The notes beneath the pieces are model-generated. The model was given only the letters and a program-made list of their open reading frames with translations. It was not told where the DNA came from and did no database searches. The position numbers and the translations under genes were made by a program. Shown here in pieces: positions 17,801 to 26,667 of a stretch of 64,000 nt of DNA (position 1 is its first letter; every line of letters begins with the position of its first letter). The stretch comes from Fontibacter flavus (lineage in GTDB: Bacteria; Bacteroidota; Bacteroidia; Cytophagales; Cyclobacteriaceae): assembly GCF_042432905.1 (NCBI RefSeq), contig NZ_JBHLWI010000041.1, forward strand, positions 5,839 through 69,838, in the 5' to 3' direction.

Positions 17801-17886
17801 CTTACCATGTATTGGAGGAAATCAACGTGAGTCCAAACGTTTGGTATTTCACCAAAATCAGAAATAAGGATAAATCAGAAGCGTAA
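14812..17886 (+). CDS. actB: Alternative complex III subunit B, molybdopterin-like/iron-sulfur protein
   Basis: Iron-sulfur subunit (1024 residues) of ACIII, periplasmic. A twin-arginine motif (SRRDFLKLMGF, about residues 42-52) followed by a Cys (AACEAP) marks export. The N-terminal two thirds resemble a molybdopterin oxidoreductase, which in this family has lost its cofactor. The C-terminal third is a ferredoxin-like domain with Cys clusters CIGCGACTVACQ, CQHCNNAPCETVCP, CIGTRYCANNCP and CSMCVQ...CATACP, enough for three to four Fe-S clusters that wire quinol oxidation to the ActA hemes. Located 38 bases after actA and 18 bases before actC, within the operon. Confidence 0.95.
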   Translation: MKENKKTYWKGLEELTNDETFVKNAEREFPEGPSNLDGSSRRDFLKLMGFSLAAASLAACEAPVRKAIPYVNKPVDINPSIPNYYASTFASGGDYASIVVKTREGRPIKIDGNELSPITKGGTNAIVEASVLSLYDKQRLAGPHINGEKSDWATLDAEVKSKLASAGSVKIVTNTILSPSTEKALAQFAEVFGGAEIVTYDPSSTYGITKAAELTYGTAMLPTYDFSKANVIVSFGADFLGTWISPIEFAKQYGQGRKITKEKPVMSRHFQFESNLSLTGANADYRTPIKPSQSGLAILALYNAIAKQAGASTVSGAAVEVTYLDKAAKELWANRGKSIVVSGSNDPNVQVVINAINDLLENNGATVDFSKPSHFRKGDDAKMNQFVADLKAGRVGGVVFYNCNPVYDFAKGAELAEGIAKAKFSLATNLTMDETSSLVQYAAPDHHYLESWNDFNPRKGEYSLSQPTISPLFDTRQAQESFLIWAGNTTNYYDFLQENWNASLFGTQSEISNFQEFWDRSLFNGVYSLTGESTPVVGSADVASAAAAIGKSYKAESSAVELVVYTKVGIGTGAYSNNPWLHEMSDPISKATWDNYLTVSQKWANDNGLKMFEGATQKAKITVGDKSLIVPVLVQPGQANETVGLALGYGRTKAGRVANGVGVNAYELLDSSKGFVNYDVTEGVSIELTSDTYKIAQTQTHQTYMGREFVIQEATLGEYKEDASAGRYRPQIYKEGEFVKPSKISLWKGHQYSQHHWGLAIDMNSCIGCGACTVACQVENNVAVVGKQEVLNRREMAWIRIDRYYSSPEGASSNKELEMAADNPEVTFQPMMCQHCNNAPCETVCPVAATTHSSEGLNQMTYNRCIGTRYCANNCPYKVRRFNWFKYHDNKDFASVNMAQNDDLGKMVLNPDVTVRARGVIEKCSMCVQRIQAGKLTAKKEGRKVQDGDINTACATACPTNAIVFGDMNDPNSKITQMLKIQEDTTSAIKEVNEERAYHVLEEINVSPNVWYFTKIRNKDKSEA

Positions 17887-17904
17887 TTAATAATTTTATA
17901 AGAT

Positions 17905-19269
17905 ATGCAGGTTACTTCATCCGTACGCGAGCCGCTAATAACGGGCGGTAAAACCCTAAAAGACGTCACCCATGATATCTCCAGACAGGTAGAGGGTAAG
18001 CCAACTATGGGCTGGCTTCTTGGCCTTTTGGTAGCCGTAGGTGCATTGGCTTTAGGTTTCATTGCACTATGGGCAACTCTTTGGGAAGGTATCGGTATGT
18101 GGGGGCTCAACAAGACTATTGGTTGGGCATGGGACATCACCAACTTCGTGTGGTGGGTCGGTATTGGTCACGCCGGTACGTTGATCTCAGCAGTACTTTT
18201 ATTGTTCAGACAGAAATGGAGAATGGCAATCAACAGAGCTGCAGAGGCGATGACGATCTTCGCTGTTATCTGTGCTGCGATGTTCCCGGTAATACACATG
18301 GGACGTCCATGGTTGGGTGCTTATTGGGCGCTACCATTGCCTAACACATTTGGTTCTTTATGGGTTAACTTTAACTCACCGCTTCTTTGGGACGTTTTTG
18401 CGATCTCTACTTATTTCTCAGTTTCTTTGGTTTTCTGGTATATTGGCTTGATTCCTGATTTTGCCACTATTAGAGACAGAGCAACAGGAATAAGAAAGTC
18501 CATCTATGGTGCCTTGGCATTTGGATGGGACGGTGCTGCAAAGACATGGAGCAGATATGAGTCTGTAGCTTTAATCCTTGCTGGTTTGGCTACCCCTCTA
18601 GTACTTTCTGTACACACAATCGTTTCCTTTGACTTTGCAACTTCAGTAATCCCTGGATGGCATACCACCATTTTCCCTCCATATTTCGTTGCTGGTGCGA
18701 TCTTCTCTGGGTTTGCGATGGTATTGACGCTGATGATCATCACCAGAAAAGTTTTCAAGCTGGAAGATTACATTACTCTCGGGCACATTGAATTGATGAA
18801 TATTGTAATCATCATCACTGGTTCAATTGTAGGTATTGCTTATATCACTGAGTTCTTTATTGCTTGGTACTCTGGTGTTGCTGCAGAACAGTATGCTTTT
18901 GTTAACAGAGCATTTGGTCCTTATTGGTGGGCTTACTGGTCAATGATGACTTGTAACGTAATCTCTCCTCAGTTATTCTGGATCAAGAAAATCAGAACCT
19001 CAATCATTGCTACCTTCATTTTATCCTTAGTGGTGAATATCGGTATGTGGTTCGAGCGTTTTGTGATCATTGTAACCTCATTGCACAGGGACTTCCTTCC
19101 ATCATCATGGGCGATGTTCTATCCGACCCTTTCTGATGTGGGTGTGTATCTGTTTACCTTCGGGTTGTTCTTCACCTTGTTCTTGTTGTTTGCAAAATTC
19201 TTCCCTGTAATCAATATGGCTGAGGTTAAATCTATTGTGAAATCTTCATCTGAAAAAGTAAATAAATAA
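17905..19269 (+). CDS. actC: Alternative complex III subunit C, NrfD-like quinol-binding membrane protein
   Basis: Polytopic membrane subunit (454 residues) of the NrfD/PsrC family that carries the quinol oxidation site of ACIII. A short cytoplasmic N-terminus is followed by about ten hydrophobic segments; motifs such as WWVGIGHAGTLISA, HMGRPWLGAYWALP and the WYSGV...PYWWAYWSM region are characteristic of ActC. The start at 17905 lies 18 bases after actB and the gene ends 4 bases before actD, so translation is probably coupled. Its paralogue ActF is encoded three genes downstream. Confidence 0.94.
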   Translation: MQVTSSVREPLITGGKTLKDVTHDISRQVEGKPTMGWLLGLLVAVGALALGFIALWATLWEGIGMWGLNKTIGWAWDITNFVWWVGIGHAGTLISAVLLLFRQKWRMAINRAAEAMTIFAVICAAMFPVIHMGRPWLGAYWALPLPNTFGSLWVNFNSPLLWDVFAISTYFSVSLVFWYIGLIPDFATIRDRATGIRKSIYGALAFGWDGAAKTWSRYESVALILAGLATPLVLSVHTIVSFDFATSVIPGWHTTIFPPYFVAGAIFSGFAMVLTLMIITRKVFKLEDYITLGHIELMNIVIIITGSIVGIAYITEFFIAWYSGVAAEQYAFVNRAFGPYWWAYWSMMTCNVISPQLFWIKKIRTSIIATFILSLVVNIGMWFERFVIIVTSLHRDFLPSSWAMFYPTLSDVGVYLFTFGLFFTLFLLFAKFFPVINMAEVKSIVKSSSEKVNK

Positions 19270-19273
19270 AAGC

Positions 19274-19804
19274 ATGGAAAGAGATAAGAATTTTATCCTC
19301 GGTGTGTATGACGATGAGGATGTGTTATTAGATGCGGTAACCAAAGTGAGAGAAAGTGGTGTGAAAATCCACGAAGTGTATTCTCCCTTTCCTGTGCATG
19401 GCTTAGATGATGTACTTGGATATAAAAGAAGTAAATTGCCTATTGCAGCTTTCTTGTTTGGTTTGCTAGGTACAACTTTAGCCTTAACCATGCAATTTTA
19501 TATGATGAAGTTTGACTGGCCTATGATTATTGGCGGTAAAGACCATGCGGCTTTCCCTGATTTTATTCCAGTAACCTTTGAATTAACAGTTCTTTTGGCA
19601 GCATTCGGTATGGTAGGAGTTTTTATGATTTCAAGTAATTTGAAACCATGGGGACAACCTAGAATTTTCGATCTTAGAATTACAGACGATAAGCATGTAA
19701 TGGCTATTGATATTGCAAACAATGCTGGTTTAGGATTGGATAAGATTTCTGAAGTATTGAAAAGTTCAGGTGCTACAGAGGTCAATAAAAAAAGTTTTGA
19801 ATAG
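19274..19804 (+). CDS. actD: Alternative complex III subunit D (DUF3341)
   Basis: Small membrane subunit (176 residues) of ACIII. The N-terminal soluble part (residues 1-55, with YDDEDVLLDAVTKVRESGVKIHEVYSPFPVHGLD) is the typical DUF3341 start, followed by two membrane helices (about 57-78 and 95-117) and a second cytoplasmic part. It has no cofactor; it packs against ActC and ActF. Four bases after actC and 13 before actE. Confidence 0.93.
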   Translation: MERDKNFILGVYDDEDVLLDAVTKVRESGVKIHEVYSPFPVHGLDDVLGYKRSKLPIAAFLFGLLGTTLALTMQFYMMKFDWPMIIGGKDHAAFPDFIPVTFELTVLLAAFGMVGVFMISSNLKPWGQPRIFDLRITDDKHVMAIDIANNAGLGLDKISEVLKSSGATEVNKKSFE

Positions 19805-19817
19805 GTAAATAGTTGTC

Positions 19818-20444
19818 ATGAAAATTACACATTCTATATACGCATTGGCATTTGCAGGACTGGCTTCAGGCTTGGTGTCCTGTGGTGCTTCAGGAGATAA
19901 TCCTGGTTATGAATATGCTCCTCAGATGTACAACTCTGTTGCTTACGAACCTTTAACTCAGATTGTGAATGAAGATGAAGGTTCTTGGCTTTCATCACGT
20001 GAAGATGGTAAAGGTGAATTTTTCAACAGTAATGTGAATAATCCCCACAGAATGAACATGAGAGAGCCTGTTGCCAATACAGTTCCAAGAACTAAAGATG
20101 GCTCTTTACCTTACAGGTTGAAAGCTTTCGAACTTGAAGAAGCTGCGAAAATTGAAAACCCTATTGAGTTGAACGATCAGGTTTTGGCAGAGGGTAAAAT
20201 TTTATTTAACCAATATTGTTCTGCTTGTCATGGTACAGGTGGTGAAGGAGATGGAAAAGCTGGTGAAGTGATTGGTGGTGTAGCCAACCTTAAGGGTGGT
20301 GCTTATATCAATCTTCCGGAAGGACATATTTTCCATGTCATCATGAAAGGTAAGGGAAGAATGGGGGCTCATGGTTCTCAGATTCCTCAAGACAGAATTT
20401 GGAAAATTGTTCACTATGTTAAACAAGAAATTCAGAAACAATAA
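19818..20444 (+). CDS. actE: Alternative complex III subunit E, monoheme cytochrome c
   Basis: Lipid-anchored cytochrome c (208 residues) of ACIII. The signal peptide ends in a lipobox (SGLVSC, Cys22). A single heme motif CSACHGTGGEGDGKAG lies at about 133-148, and a later Met-rich loop (GRMGAHGSQIP) probably supplies the axial Met. It is the likely exit point for electrons from ACIII towards the oxidase. Stop codon is 2 bases before the actF start. Confidence 0.94.
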   Translation: MKITHSIYALAFAGLASGLVSCGASGDNPGYEYAPQMYNSVAYEPLTQIVNEDEGSWLSSREDGKGEFFNSNVNNPHRMNMREPVANTVPRTKDGSLPYRLKAFELEEAAKIENPIELNDQVLAEGKILFNQYCSACHGTGGEGDGKAGEVIGGVANLKGGAYINLPEGHIFHVIMKGKGRMGAHGSQIPQDRIWKIVHYVKQEIQKQ

Positions 20445-20446
20445 TC

Positions 20447-21739
20447 ATGGCGCACAGTACTACGAATTTTAATTTGGACCAAAAGTTTGATTTTACAGCT
20501 GCGCTGAAAAAATCAATTATGACCGTTTTAGTTATTGGAGCGGTTGTCCTAGCTATTGGTATCATTTCCGCTATGATGGGCGGAGGTCATGACCATGCCC
20601 ATGAAGCAGGAGGCCATGAATTTCATTGGTATCAGAGGTTATTTGCCAATATTTGGATCAATAACGTTTATTTTACAGGGATAGCTATTATTGGTGTATT
20701 CTTCTTTGCTCTCCAATATGCTGCTCAAGCAGGTTGGTCTGCCGGTATTTTGAGAATCCCGCTTTCTTTTGGTAGCTGGTTACCTATTGCTGCTATTCTA
20801 ATGATTGTGACTTTCTTCGTAGCTAGTCATGATTTGTTCCACTGGACTCACAGTGACTTGTTCGATAAAGATGGCGATCATTATGATAAAATTATAGATG
20901 GTAAAGGTTCATTCTTTTACTGGCCAATGGAAAAAGGAACATTTCCTATTTTCTATATCATCAGAATGGTTGCTTTCTTTGGTTTCTGGGTTTTCTTTTT
21001 CAATAAACTGAAAACTTTAGCATTCGAAGAGGATATTCATGGTGGTACTGATTATTGGAGAAAAACTAGAACTTGGTCCGCCTTGTTTATTATTTTCTTT
21101 GCGGTTTCTTCTTCTATAGCTGCTTGGGATTGGGTGATGTCTATTGACACACACTGGTTCTCCACTATGTTTGGTTGGTATGTTTTTGCATCTTGGTTTG
21201 TTGCCGGATTATCTGCGATAACACTTATTGTTGTTTTCCTAAGAGAAAGAGGATATTTGGAAATGGTTAATGAGAATCACGTTCATGACCTTGGTAAATT
21301 CGTATTTGCATTCTCTATTTTCTGGACCTATATCTGGTTTTCTCAGTTCCTTTTGATCTATTATGCAAACATTCCTGAGGAGTCAGTTTACTTTGTAGAG
21401 AGAATGCAAAGTGATGTGTATAGCCCGTTCATTTTTGTAAACCTAGTTTTAAACTTCTTCTTACCTTTCTTGGTTTTAATGACTAGGGATGCAAAAAGAC
21501 ATGCTATCTTCCTTAAAGTTATCTGTTCCTTAATTATACTAGGACACTGGTTTGATTTCTTCTTAATGGTTCAACCGGGCACTTTAGGCCACAATGGTGG
21601 GTTTGGTCTAATGGAAGTAGGTATGTTATTGGTTTATGGTTCTGCGTTCACACTTGTAGTGTTAGGAGCTTTGGCTAAAAAGCCACTAGTTGCAAAGAAT
21701 CATCCTATGTTGGAAGAAAGTTATCATCATCATATTTAA
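20447..21739 (+). CDS. actF: Alternative complex III subunit F
   Basis: Membrane subunit (430 residues) structurally related to ActC. About ten hydrophobic segments are seen. A His-rich stretch (GGGHDHAHEAGGHEFHW) follows the first helix, and the protein ends in SYHHHI. In this family ActF has no cofactor but may take part in proton movement. The gene starts 2 bases after actE and is followed after 21 bases by coxB, so the complex III and oxidase genes run together without a terminator. Confidence 0.93.
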   Translation: MAHSTTNFNLDQKFDFTAALKKSIMTVLVIGAVVLAIGIISAMMGGGHDHAHEAGGHEFHWYQRLFANIWINNVYFTGIAIIGVFFFALQYAAQAGWSAGILRIPLSFGSWLPIAAILMIVTFFVASHDLFHWTHSDLFDKDGDHYDKIIDGKGSFFYWPMEKGTFPIFYIIRMVAFFGFWVFFFNKLKTLAFEEDIHGGTDYWRKTRTWSALFIIFFAVSSSIAAWDWVMSIDTHWFSTMFGWYVFASWFVAGLSAITLIVVFLRERGYLEMVNENHVHDLGKFVFAFSIFWTYIWFSQFLLIYYANIPEESVYFVERMQSDVYSPFIFVNLVLNFFLPFLVLMTRDAKRHAIFLKVICSLIILGHWFDFFLMVQPGTLGHNGGFGLMEVGMLLVYGSAFTLVVLGALAKKPLVAKNHPMLEESYHHHI

Positions 21740-21760
21740 TTATCCGAAAAAGTAAACATT

Positions 21761-22795
21761 ATGTACGGATTCCTTATTGCTGTTGGTATTCTGTTGTTAT
21801 TATCCATCATTTGGATGGTGTACAGGATACAGACTTTAGTTTCTGTTGTAAAGGGTAGTGATAAAAAAATCGCCACTGGAAGCAACAAAGTAAATGCCAT
21901 ATTATTCATTCTCTTCCTTGTAGGAGCTGGAGGTTTGATGTTTTGGTATTCTATCAAAGAGTTTGATAATTACAATCTTCCAGTAGGATCAGAACATGGT
22001 GTGATAACAGATCAGTTATTTTGGATCACCATGGCCGTTACTGGTATTGTATTCATTATCACGCATATCTTGCTTTTCTGGTTCCCCTACAAATATCAGT
22101 ACAAAGAAAATAGAAAAGCTTCTTTCTATCCTGATAACAATAAGCTTGAAGTTATCTGGACCACAGTTCCTGCAATTGTCTTAGCACTTCTTGTGATTGG
22201 CGGTTGGAGAGCTTGGTCTGATATTACCAAACCTGCGCCGGAAAACGCACATGTTGTTGAGATCTTAGGTTACCAGTTTGCTTGGGAAGTTAGGTATCCT
22301 GGATTGGACAATGTCCTTGGTGAGCACGATTATCGTTTAATCAATGCTTCTAATGTTTCAGGTGTTGATTTTTCTGATAAAAATGCTTTGGATGATTTCA
22401 CATCTCCAATCGTGATGATTCCTAAAGGTGAGCCTGTTTTATTTAAAATCAGAGCAAGAGATGTACTTCATTCAGTTTTTGCGCCACATATGAGGTTAAA
22501 AATGGATGCTGTACCAGGAATGCCTACAAGGTTTTGGTTTACACCTACTAAGACAACTGAAGAAATGAGGGCAGAGCTTAATGATCCTGAATTCGTATAT
22601 GAAATTGCCTGTACTGAAATATGTGGAAGAGGGCATTTTAGTATGAGAAAGGAAATCAGGGTAGTTGAGCCTGGAGAGTACAGGAAATGGTTAGCTGAAC
22701 AAAAGCCATATATAGTGAATAATCCGGCTTTGGTTGCAGATCTTCCTGCAGAACTTAAAGAATTAGCTGATATTACAATCAGTGAGTATAAGTAA
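21761..22795 (+). CDS. coxB: Cytochrome c oxidase subunit II
   Basis: Copper A-bearing subunit (344 residues) of the aa3 oxidase. Three hydrophobic stretches (about 2-22, 46-64 and 78-110) and a further helix near 137-150 precede the cupredoxin domain. The CuA site is intact: CTEICGRGHFSM near residue 290 and an upstream HSVFAPHMRLK with the ligand His. There is no fused cytochrome c domain, so electrons must arrive through ActA/ActE or a separate cytochrome. It lies 21 bases after actF and 16 before coxA. Confidence 0.95.
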   Translation: MYGFLIAVGILLLLSIIWMVYRIQTLVSVVKGSDKKIATGSNKVNAILFILFLVGAGGLMFWYSIKEFDNYNLPVGSEHGVITDQLFWITMAVTGIVFIITHILLFWFPYKYQYKENRKASFYPDNNKLEVIWTTVPAIVLALLVIGGWRAWSDITKPAPENAHVVEILGYQFAWEVRYPGLDNVLGEHDYRLINASNVSGVDFSDKNALDDFTSPIVMIPKGEPVLFKIRARDVLHSVFAPHMRLKMDAVPGMPTRFWFTPTKTTEEMRAELNDPEFVYEIACTEICGRGHFSMRKEIRVVEPGEYRKWLAEQKPYIVNNPALVADLPAELKELADITISEYK

Positions 22796-22811
22796 TTAAA
22801 TTATCATTAAT

Positions 22812-24701
22812 ATGGCAACAGCTCATACAGCTACACACAGTGCTACCGCTCATGATCATCATGATCATGAACACCACGATAATTTTATCACCAAATATAT
22901 CTTTACGACTGACCACAAAATGATCGGTAAACAGTTTCTTGTTACCGGTATCTTTTGGGCAATCATTGGTGGTTTATTATCTCTTATTTTCAGACTTCAG
23001 TTAGGCTTTCCAGAAATGGACCTTGAATGGCTGAGACCAATTCTTGGTGGTTGGATTACTGAGGAAGGGAAACTTGATCCTGAATTTTACCTTGCTTTAG
23101 TGACCATGCATGGTACCATCATGGTATTCTTTGTATTGACTGCTGGTCTTAGTGGGACTTTCTCTAACTACTTGATTCCGCTTCAAATTGGTGCTAGAGA
23201 CATGGCTTCAGGATTTATGAACATGCTTTCTTACTGGTTCTTCTTTGTTTCCGGTTTGATTATGTTCATTTCCTTGTTTATTGAAACAGGACCTGCCTCA
23301 GGTGGATGGGTAGTTTATCCTCCTTTATCTGCTTTAGAACAGGCTATGCCAGGTTCTGGATTAGGTATGACTTTGTGGTTGGTAGCCATGGTATTCTTTA
23401 TCGCTTCTCAGCTCTTGGGAGGGATTAACTATATCACGACTGTTATCAATTTAAGAACTAAAGGGATGTCATTTTCAAGACTTCCGCTTACTGTTTGGTC
23501 ATTCTTTTTGACTGCAGTAATTGGATTATTGTCTTTCCCTGTATTGTTCTCTGCTGCATTATTATTGGTTTTTGATAGAAGTTTTGGTACTAGTTTCTAC
23601 CTATCAGACATTTATATCGGTGGAGAAGCCTTACCAAATACAGGTGGTAGTCCTGTTTTGTATCAGCACTTGTTTTGGTTCCTTGGTCACCCAGAAGTAT
23701 ACATTGTTTTGTTGCCAGCACTTGGTATCACTTCTGAGGTAATTGCAACCAATTCAAGGAAACCGATTTTCGGTTATAAAGCGATGATCATTTCCATGTT
23801 GGGTATCACCATCCTATCATTTGTAGTATGGGCCCACCACATGTTTGTGTCCGGTATGAATCCATTCTTGGGATCTATTTTCATGTTCCTGACTTTGATT
23901 ATTGCTATTCCTTCTGCTGTTAAAGTCTTCAATTATTTGACTACATTATGGAGAGGTAATTTGATCTTTACCCCTGCTATGTTGTTCTCAATAGGATTGG
24001 TTTCCTTCTTTATCTCTGGAGGTTTGACAGGTATTTTCTTAGGGAACTCTGCAATTGATATTCAGTTGCACGATACTTACTTCGTTGTGGCCCACTTTCA
24101 CTTGGTGATGGGTTCTGCTTCATTCTTTGGATTGATGGCGGGTGTTTACCACTGGTTCCCTAAAATGTTCGGAAGAATGCTTGATGCCCGACTAGGTTAC
24201 ATTCATTTCTGGTTGACTTTTGTAGGTGTTTACATGGTTTTCTTTCCAATGCATTACATCGGTATAGCTGGATTCCCTAGAAGATATTATTCTTGGACAG
24301 GTTTTGAATTCTCTAATATGTACACAGATTTGAACATGTTTGTATCTGCTGCGGCAATCATTACTTTTGCTGCTCAGTTTATTTTCTTGTTCAACTTCTT
24401 CTATTCCATGTATAGAGGTAGGGTTGCTAACCTGAATCCATGGAGATCAAATACTTTAGAATGGACGACTCCATTGCACCCTGGACATGGTAACTGGCCA
24501 GGAGAAATTCCAGCTGTTTACAGATGGCCTTACGATTACTCTAAGCCCGGTGCTAAGGAAGATTTCATTCCTCAGACAGTACCTTTGTCTGCTACTCCAG
24601 AATCAAACCTTCCGCATGAGCAGGAATTAGTGAAGTTGGAAAGAGAAATTATCGCTGATGAAGAGGCTGATTTAGTAGCTAATGAATCAAAAGAATCTTA
24701 A
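22812..24701 (+). CDS. coxA: Cytochrome c oxidase subunit I
   Basis: Catalytic subunit (629 residues) holding heme a and the heme a3-CuB centre. Seen are the low-spin heme ligand region TMHGTIMVFF, the GHPEVYIVLLP motif with the His-Tyr pair and the glutamate of A1-type oxidases, the CuB ligands in WAHHMF, and HDTYFVVAHFHLVMG with the two heme ligands. The N-terminus is His-rich (HDHHDHEHHD, about residues 15-25). The last codons overlap the ctaA start by 20 bases, a sign of coupled translation. Confidence 0.97.
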   Translation: MATAHTATHSATAHDHHDHEHHDNFITKYIFTTDHKMIGKQFLVTGIFWAIIGGLLSLIFRLQLGFPEMDLEWLRPILGGWITEEGKLDPEFYLALVTMHGTIMVFFVLTAGLSGTFSNYLIPLQIGARDMASGFMNMLSYWFFFVSGLIMFISLFIETGPASGGWVVYPPLSALEQAMPGSGLGMTLWLVAMVFFIASQLLGGINYITTVINLRTKGMSFSRLPLTVWSFFLTAVIGLLSFPVLFSAALLLVFDRSFGTSFYLSDIYIGGEALPNTGGSPVLYQHLFWFLGHPEVYIVLLPALGITSEVIATNSRKPIFGYKAMIISMLGITILSFVVWAHHMFVSGMNPFLGSIFMFLTLIIAIPSAVKVFNYLTTLWRGNLIFTPAMLFSIGLVSFFISGGLTGIFLGNSAIDIQLHDTYFVVAHFHLVMGSASFFGLMAGVYHWFPKMFGRMLDARLGYIHFWLTFVGVYMVFFPMHYIGIAGFPRRYYSWTGFEFSNMYTDLNMFVSAAAIITFAAQFIFLFNFFYSMYRGRVANLNPWRSNTLEWTTPLHPGHGNWPGEIPAVYRWPYDYSKPGAKEDFIPQTVPLSATPESNLPHEQELVKLEREIIADEEADLVANESKES

Positions 24702-25764
24702 TGATATAAGCAGCTTTCGCAGGATCAGTTTGATCACTGTGATAGCTGTTTATTTTCTGATATTAGTCGGAGGGGTAGTTAGAAGTACCGGAAGCGGTAT
24801 GGGATGTCCCGACTGGCCAAAATGCTTTGGGAGCTGGGTTCCACCAACAAGTGTGGATCAGCTCCCAAATGATTATCAGGACATATACTTAGCCAAAAGG
24901 GTTGAGAAGAATGACAGGTTCATCCTGCAATTAGAAAAGCTCGGTTTCTCCAAAAAAGCTGAAGAAATCAGAAATGATAAAAGCATTCTGATTGAGGAGG
25001 AGTTTAACGCTGTTAAAACCTGGATAGAATATGTGAATAGGTTGATTGGAGCAGCTATTGGTATCCTAGTCTTGTTGACTTTGATTAGGTCTTTAAAGCT
25101 TTGGTCACTGGATAAAACAATAACTTCACTTTCTGTTTTCAACCTTTTGCTCGTTATGTTCCAAGGATGGATAGGATCTATAGTGGTCTCTACCAACTTG
25201 CTTCCATGGATGATTACCTTGCATATGATGTTGGCACTTCTTATAGTTTGCCTTCTTTTGTATGTTCATTATCGTTCCTACAGGTTAGCCTATCCAGTTA
25301 AGTTTAAAACAGAAAAGCCAAATAGGTTATTTCTTATACTTGTTGTTGGTTTTGTTTTGATGCTGATTCAAATTGTATTGGGTACTCAGGTTAGGGAAGA
25401 AATTGATGCAATAGCCTTTTCCTTTGGAAATATGATGAGAGATCAATGGATTGATGTATTGGGTATGGAATTTCTGATTCATAGATCGTACTCTATTGTG
25501 CTGTTGGCTGTGCATATCCTTTTTCTCTATAAAATATATAAGTATTCTCTGAGGAAAGTAAGTGTCTTCAAGTGGTCTCAATTCCTAATGTTCTTGATAG
25601 GTATTGAAATTGCGAGTGGTATTGGAATGGCCTACTTTGGAATTCCTGCTTACTTACAGCCTATTCATCTTCTTGTTGGTTCATTGATTATTGGTGTTCA
25701 GTTTGTTCTATTGATGCAATTGAATGACCAAAAAGCTTTAAAAATTGAAAAATCCGGTTCATGA
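24682..25764 (+). CDS. ctaA: Heme A synthase (COX15/CtaA family)
   Basis: Integral membrane monooxygenase (360 residues) that converts heme O to heme A for the adjacent oxidase. The diagnostic start GGVVRSTGSGMGCPDWPKC is at residues about 25-44, followed by eight hydrophobic segments and His residues in HMMLALLIV, HRSYSIVLLAVHILF and QPIHLLVG that match the heme-ligand positions. Gene order coxA-ctaA-ctaB with 20- and 4-base overlaps supports the role. The long stretch after the first helix (about 50-105) is typical of Bacteroidota versions. Confidence 0.93.
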   Translation: MNQKNLNDISSFRRISLITVIAVYFLILVGGVVRSTGSGMGCPDWPKCFGSWVPPTSVDQLPNDYQDIYLAKRVEKNDRFILQLEKLGFSKKAEEIRNDKSILIEEEFNAVKTWIEYVNRLIGAAIGILVLLTLIRSLKLWSLDKTITSLSVFNLLLVMFQGWIGSIVVSTNLLPWMITLHMMLALLIVCLLLYVHYRSYRLAYPVKFKTEKPNRLFLILVVGFVLMLIQIVLGTQVREEIDAIAFSFGNMMRDQWIDVLGMEFLIHRSYSIVLLAVHILFLYKIYKYSLRKVSVFKWSQFLMFLIGIEIASGIGMAYFGIPAYLQPIHLLVGSLIIGVQFVLLMQLNDQKALKIEKSGS

Positions 25765-26663
25765 GAACTATTAATATTTCAGAACAATCCTTTCTTGATT
25801 TCTTGGCTTTAAGAGCCAAGGCTTATTACGAATTGATCAAGTTCAGACTTTCTGCTCTGGTTACTTTTTCTGCGGCATTTGGATTTATTCTTGGTGATTC
25901 GGGTACTTTCTTTTCCTGGGGTAAATTCTTTGCGCTAGCATTAGGAGGTTTTCTTATCACTGGTGCATCAGGTGCTGCAAATGAAATTTGGGAAAGAGAC
26001 ATAGATAAATTAATGAAAAGGACCCAAAATCGTCCTTTACCTTTAAATATCATATCACTTTCTGAAGCCTATTGGTTTACAGGTATTATCGCCATTCTTG
26101 GTATAAGCTTGTTGTGGATTTTCACTAATCCACTGACTACTTTTCTTGGGGTATTGAGCATGGTTTTGTATGTGTTTGTCTATACGCCTCTTAAAAAAGT
26201 TGGACCTATTGCAGTATTTGTTGGCGCTATACCAGGAGCTATGCCACCCTTGCTAGGCTGGACAGCTGCTACCGGTGTTATTGGACATGAGGCACTTATT
26301 CTATTCGGGATACAATTCATTTGGCAATTTCCTCATTTTTGGGCAATTGCATGGGTAAGCGATGATGACTATAAAAAAGCAGGGTTTAAATTGCTTCCAA
26401 GTGGAGGAAAAAAAGATTTGAATACTGCTATTCAGATTATGATTTATACCCTATTTCTTCTCCCTTTGGGGTTGTTGCCAACTTATTTTGGCTTGACAGG
26501 GATTAATTCAGGTATCGTGGCCACTATCTGTGGCGTGTTGTTTTTGGCACAAACGTTCTCTCATATGAGAGATTGTTCCAGAAAATCAGCGCTGAAGATC
26601 ATGTTTGGATCATTCCTTTATTTACCAATAGTTCAAATTGCTTATCTTTTGGATAAGATATAA
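25761..26663 (+). CDS. ctaB: Protoheme IX farnesyltransferase (heme O synthase)
   Basis: Membrane prenyltransferase of the UbiA superfamily (300 residues) that makes heme O from heme B. The signature NEIWERDIDKLMKRTQNRPLP, with its spaced acidic residues, is at about residue 74-94, and the second acidic region VSDDDYKKAGFKLLP at about 197-211. Around eight to nine hydrophobic segments are seen. ATG overlaps the ctaA stop (ATGA). Together with ctaA it supplies heme A to CoxA. Confidence 0.95.
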   Translation: MRTINISEQSFLDFLALRAKAYYELIKFRLSALVTFSAAFGFILGDSGTFFSWGKFFALALGGFLITGASGAANEIWERDIDKLMKRTQNRPLPLNIISLSEAYWFTGIIAILGISLLWIFTNPLTTFLGVLSMVLYVFVYTPLKKVGPIAVFVGAIPGAMPPLLGWTAATGVIGHEALILFGIQFIWQFPHFWAIAWVSDDDYKKAGFKLLPSGGKKDLNTAIQIMIYTLFLLPLGLLPTYFGLTGINSGIVATICGVLFLAQTFSHMRDCSRKSALKIMFGSFLYLPIVQIAYLLDKI

Positions 26664-26667
26664 AAAT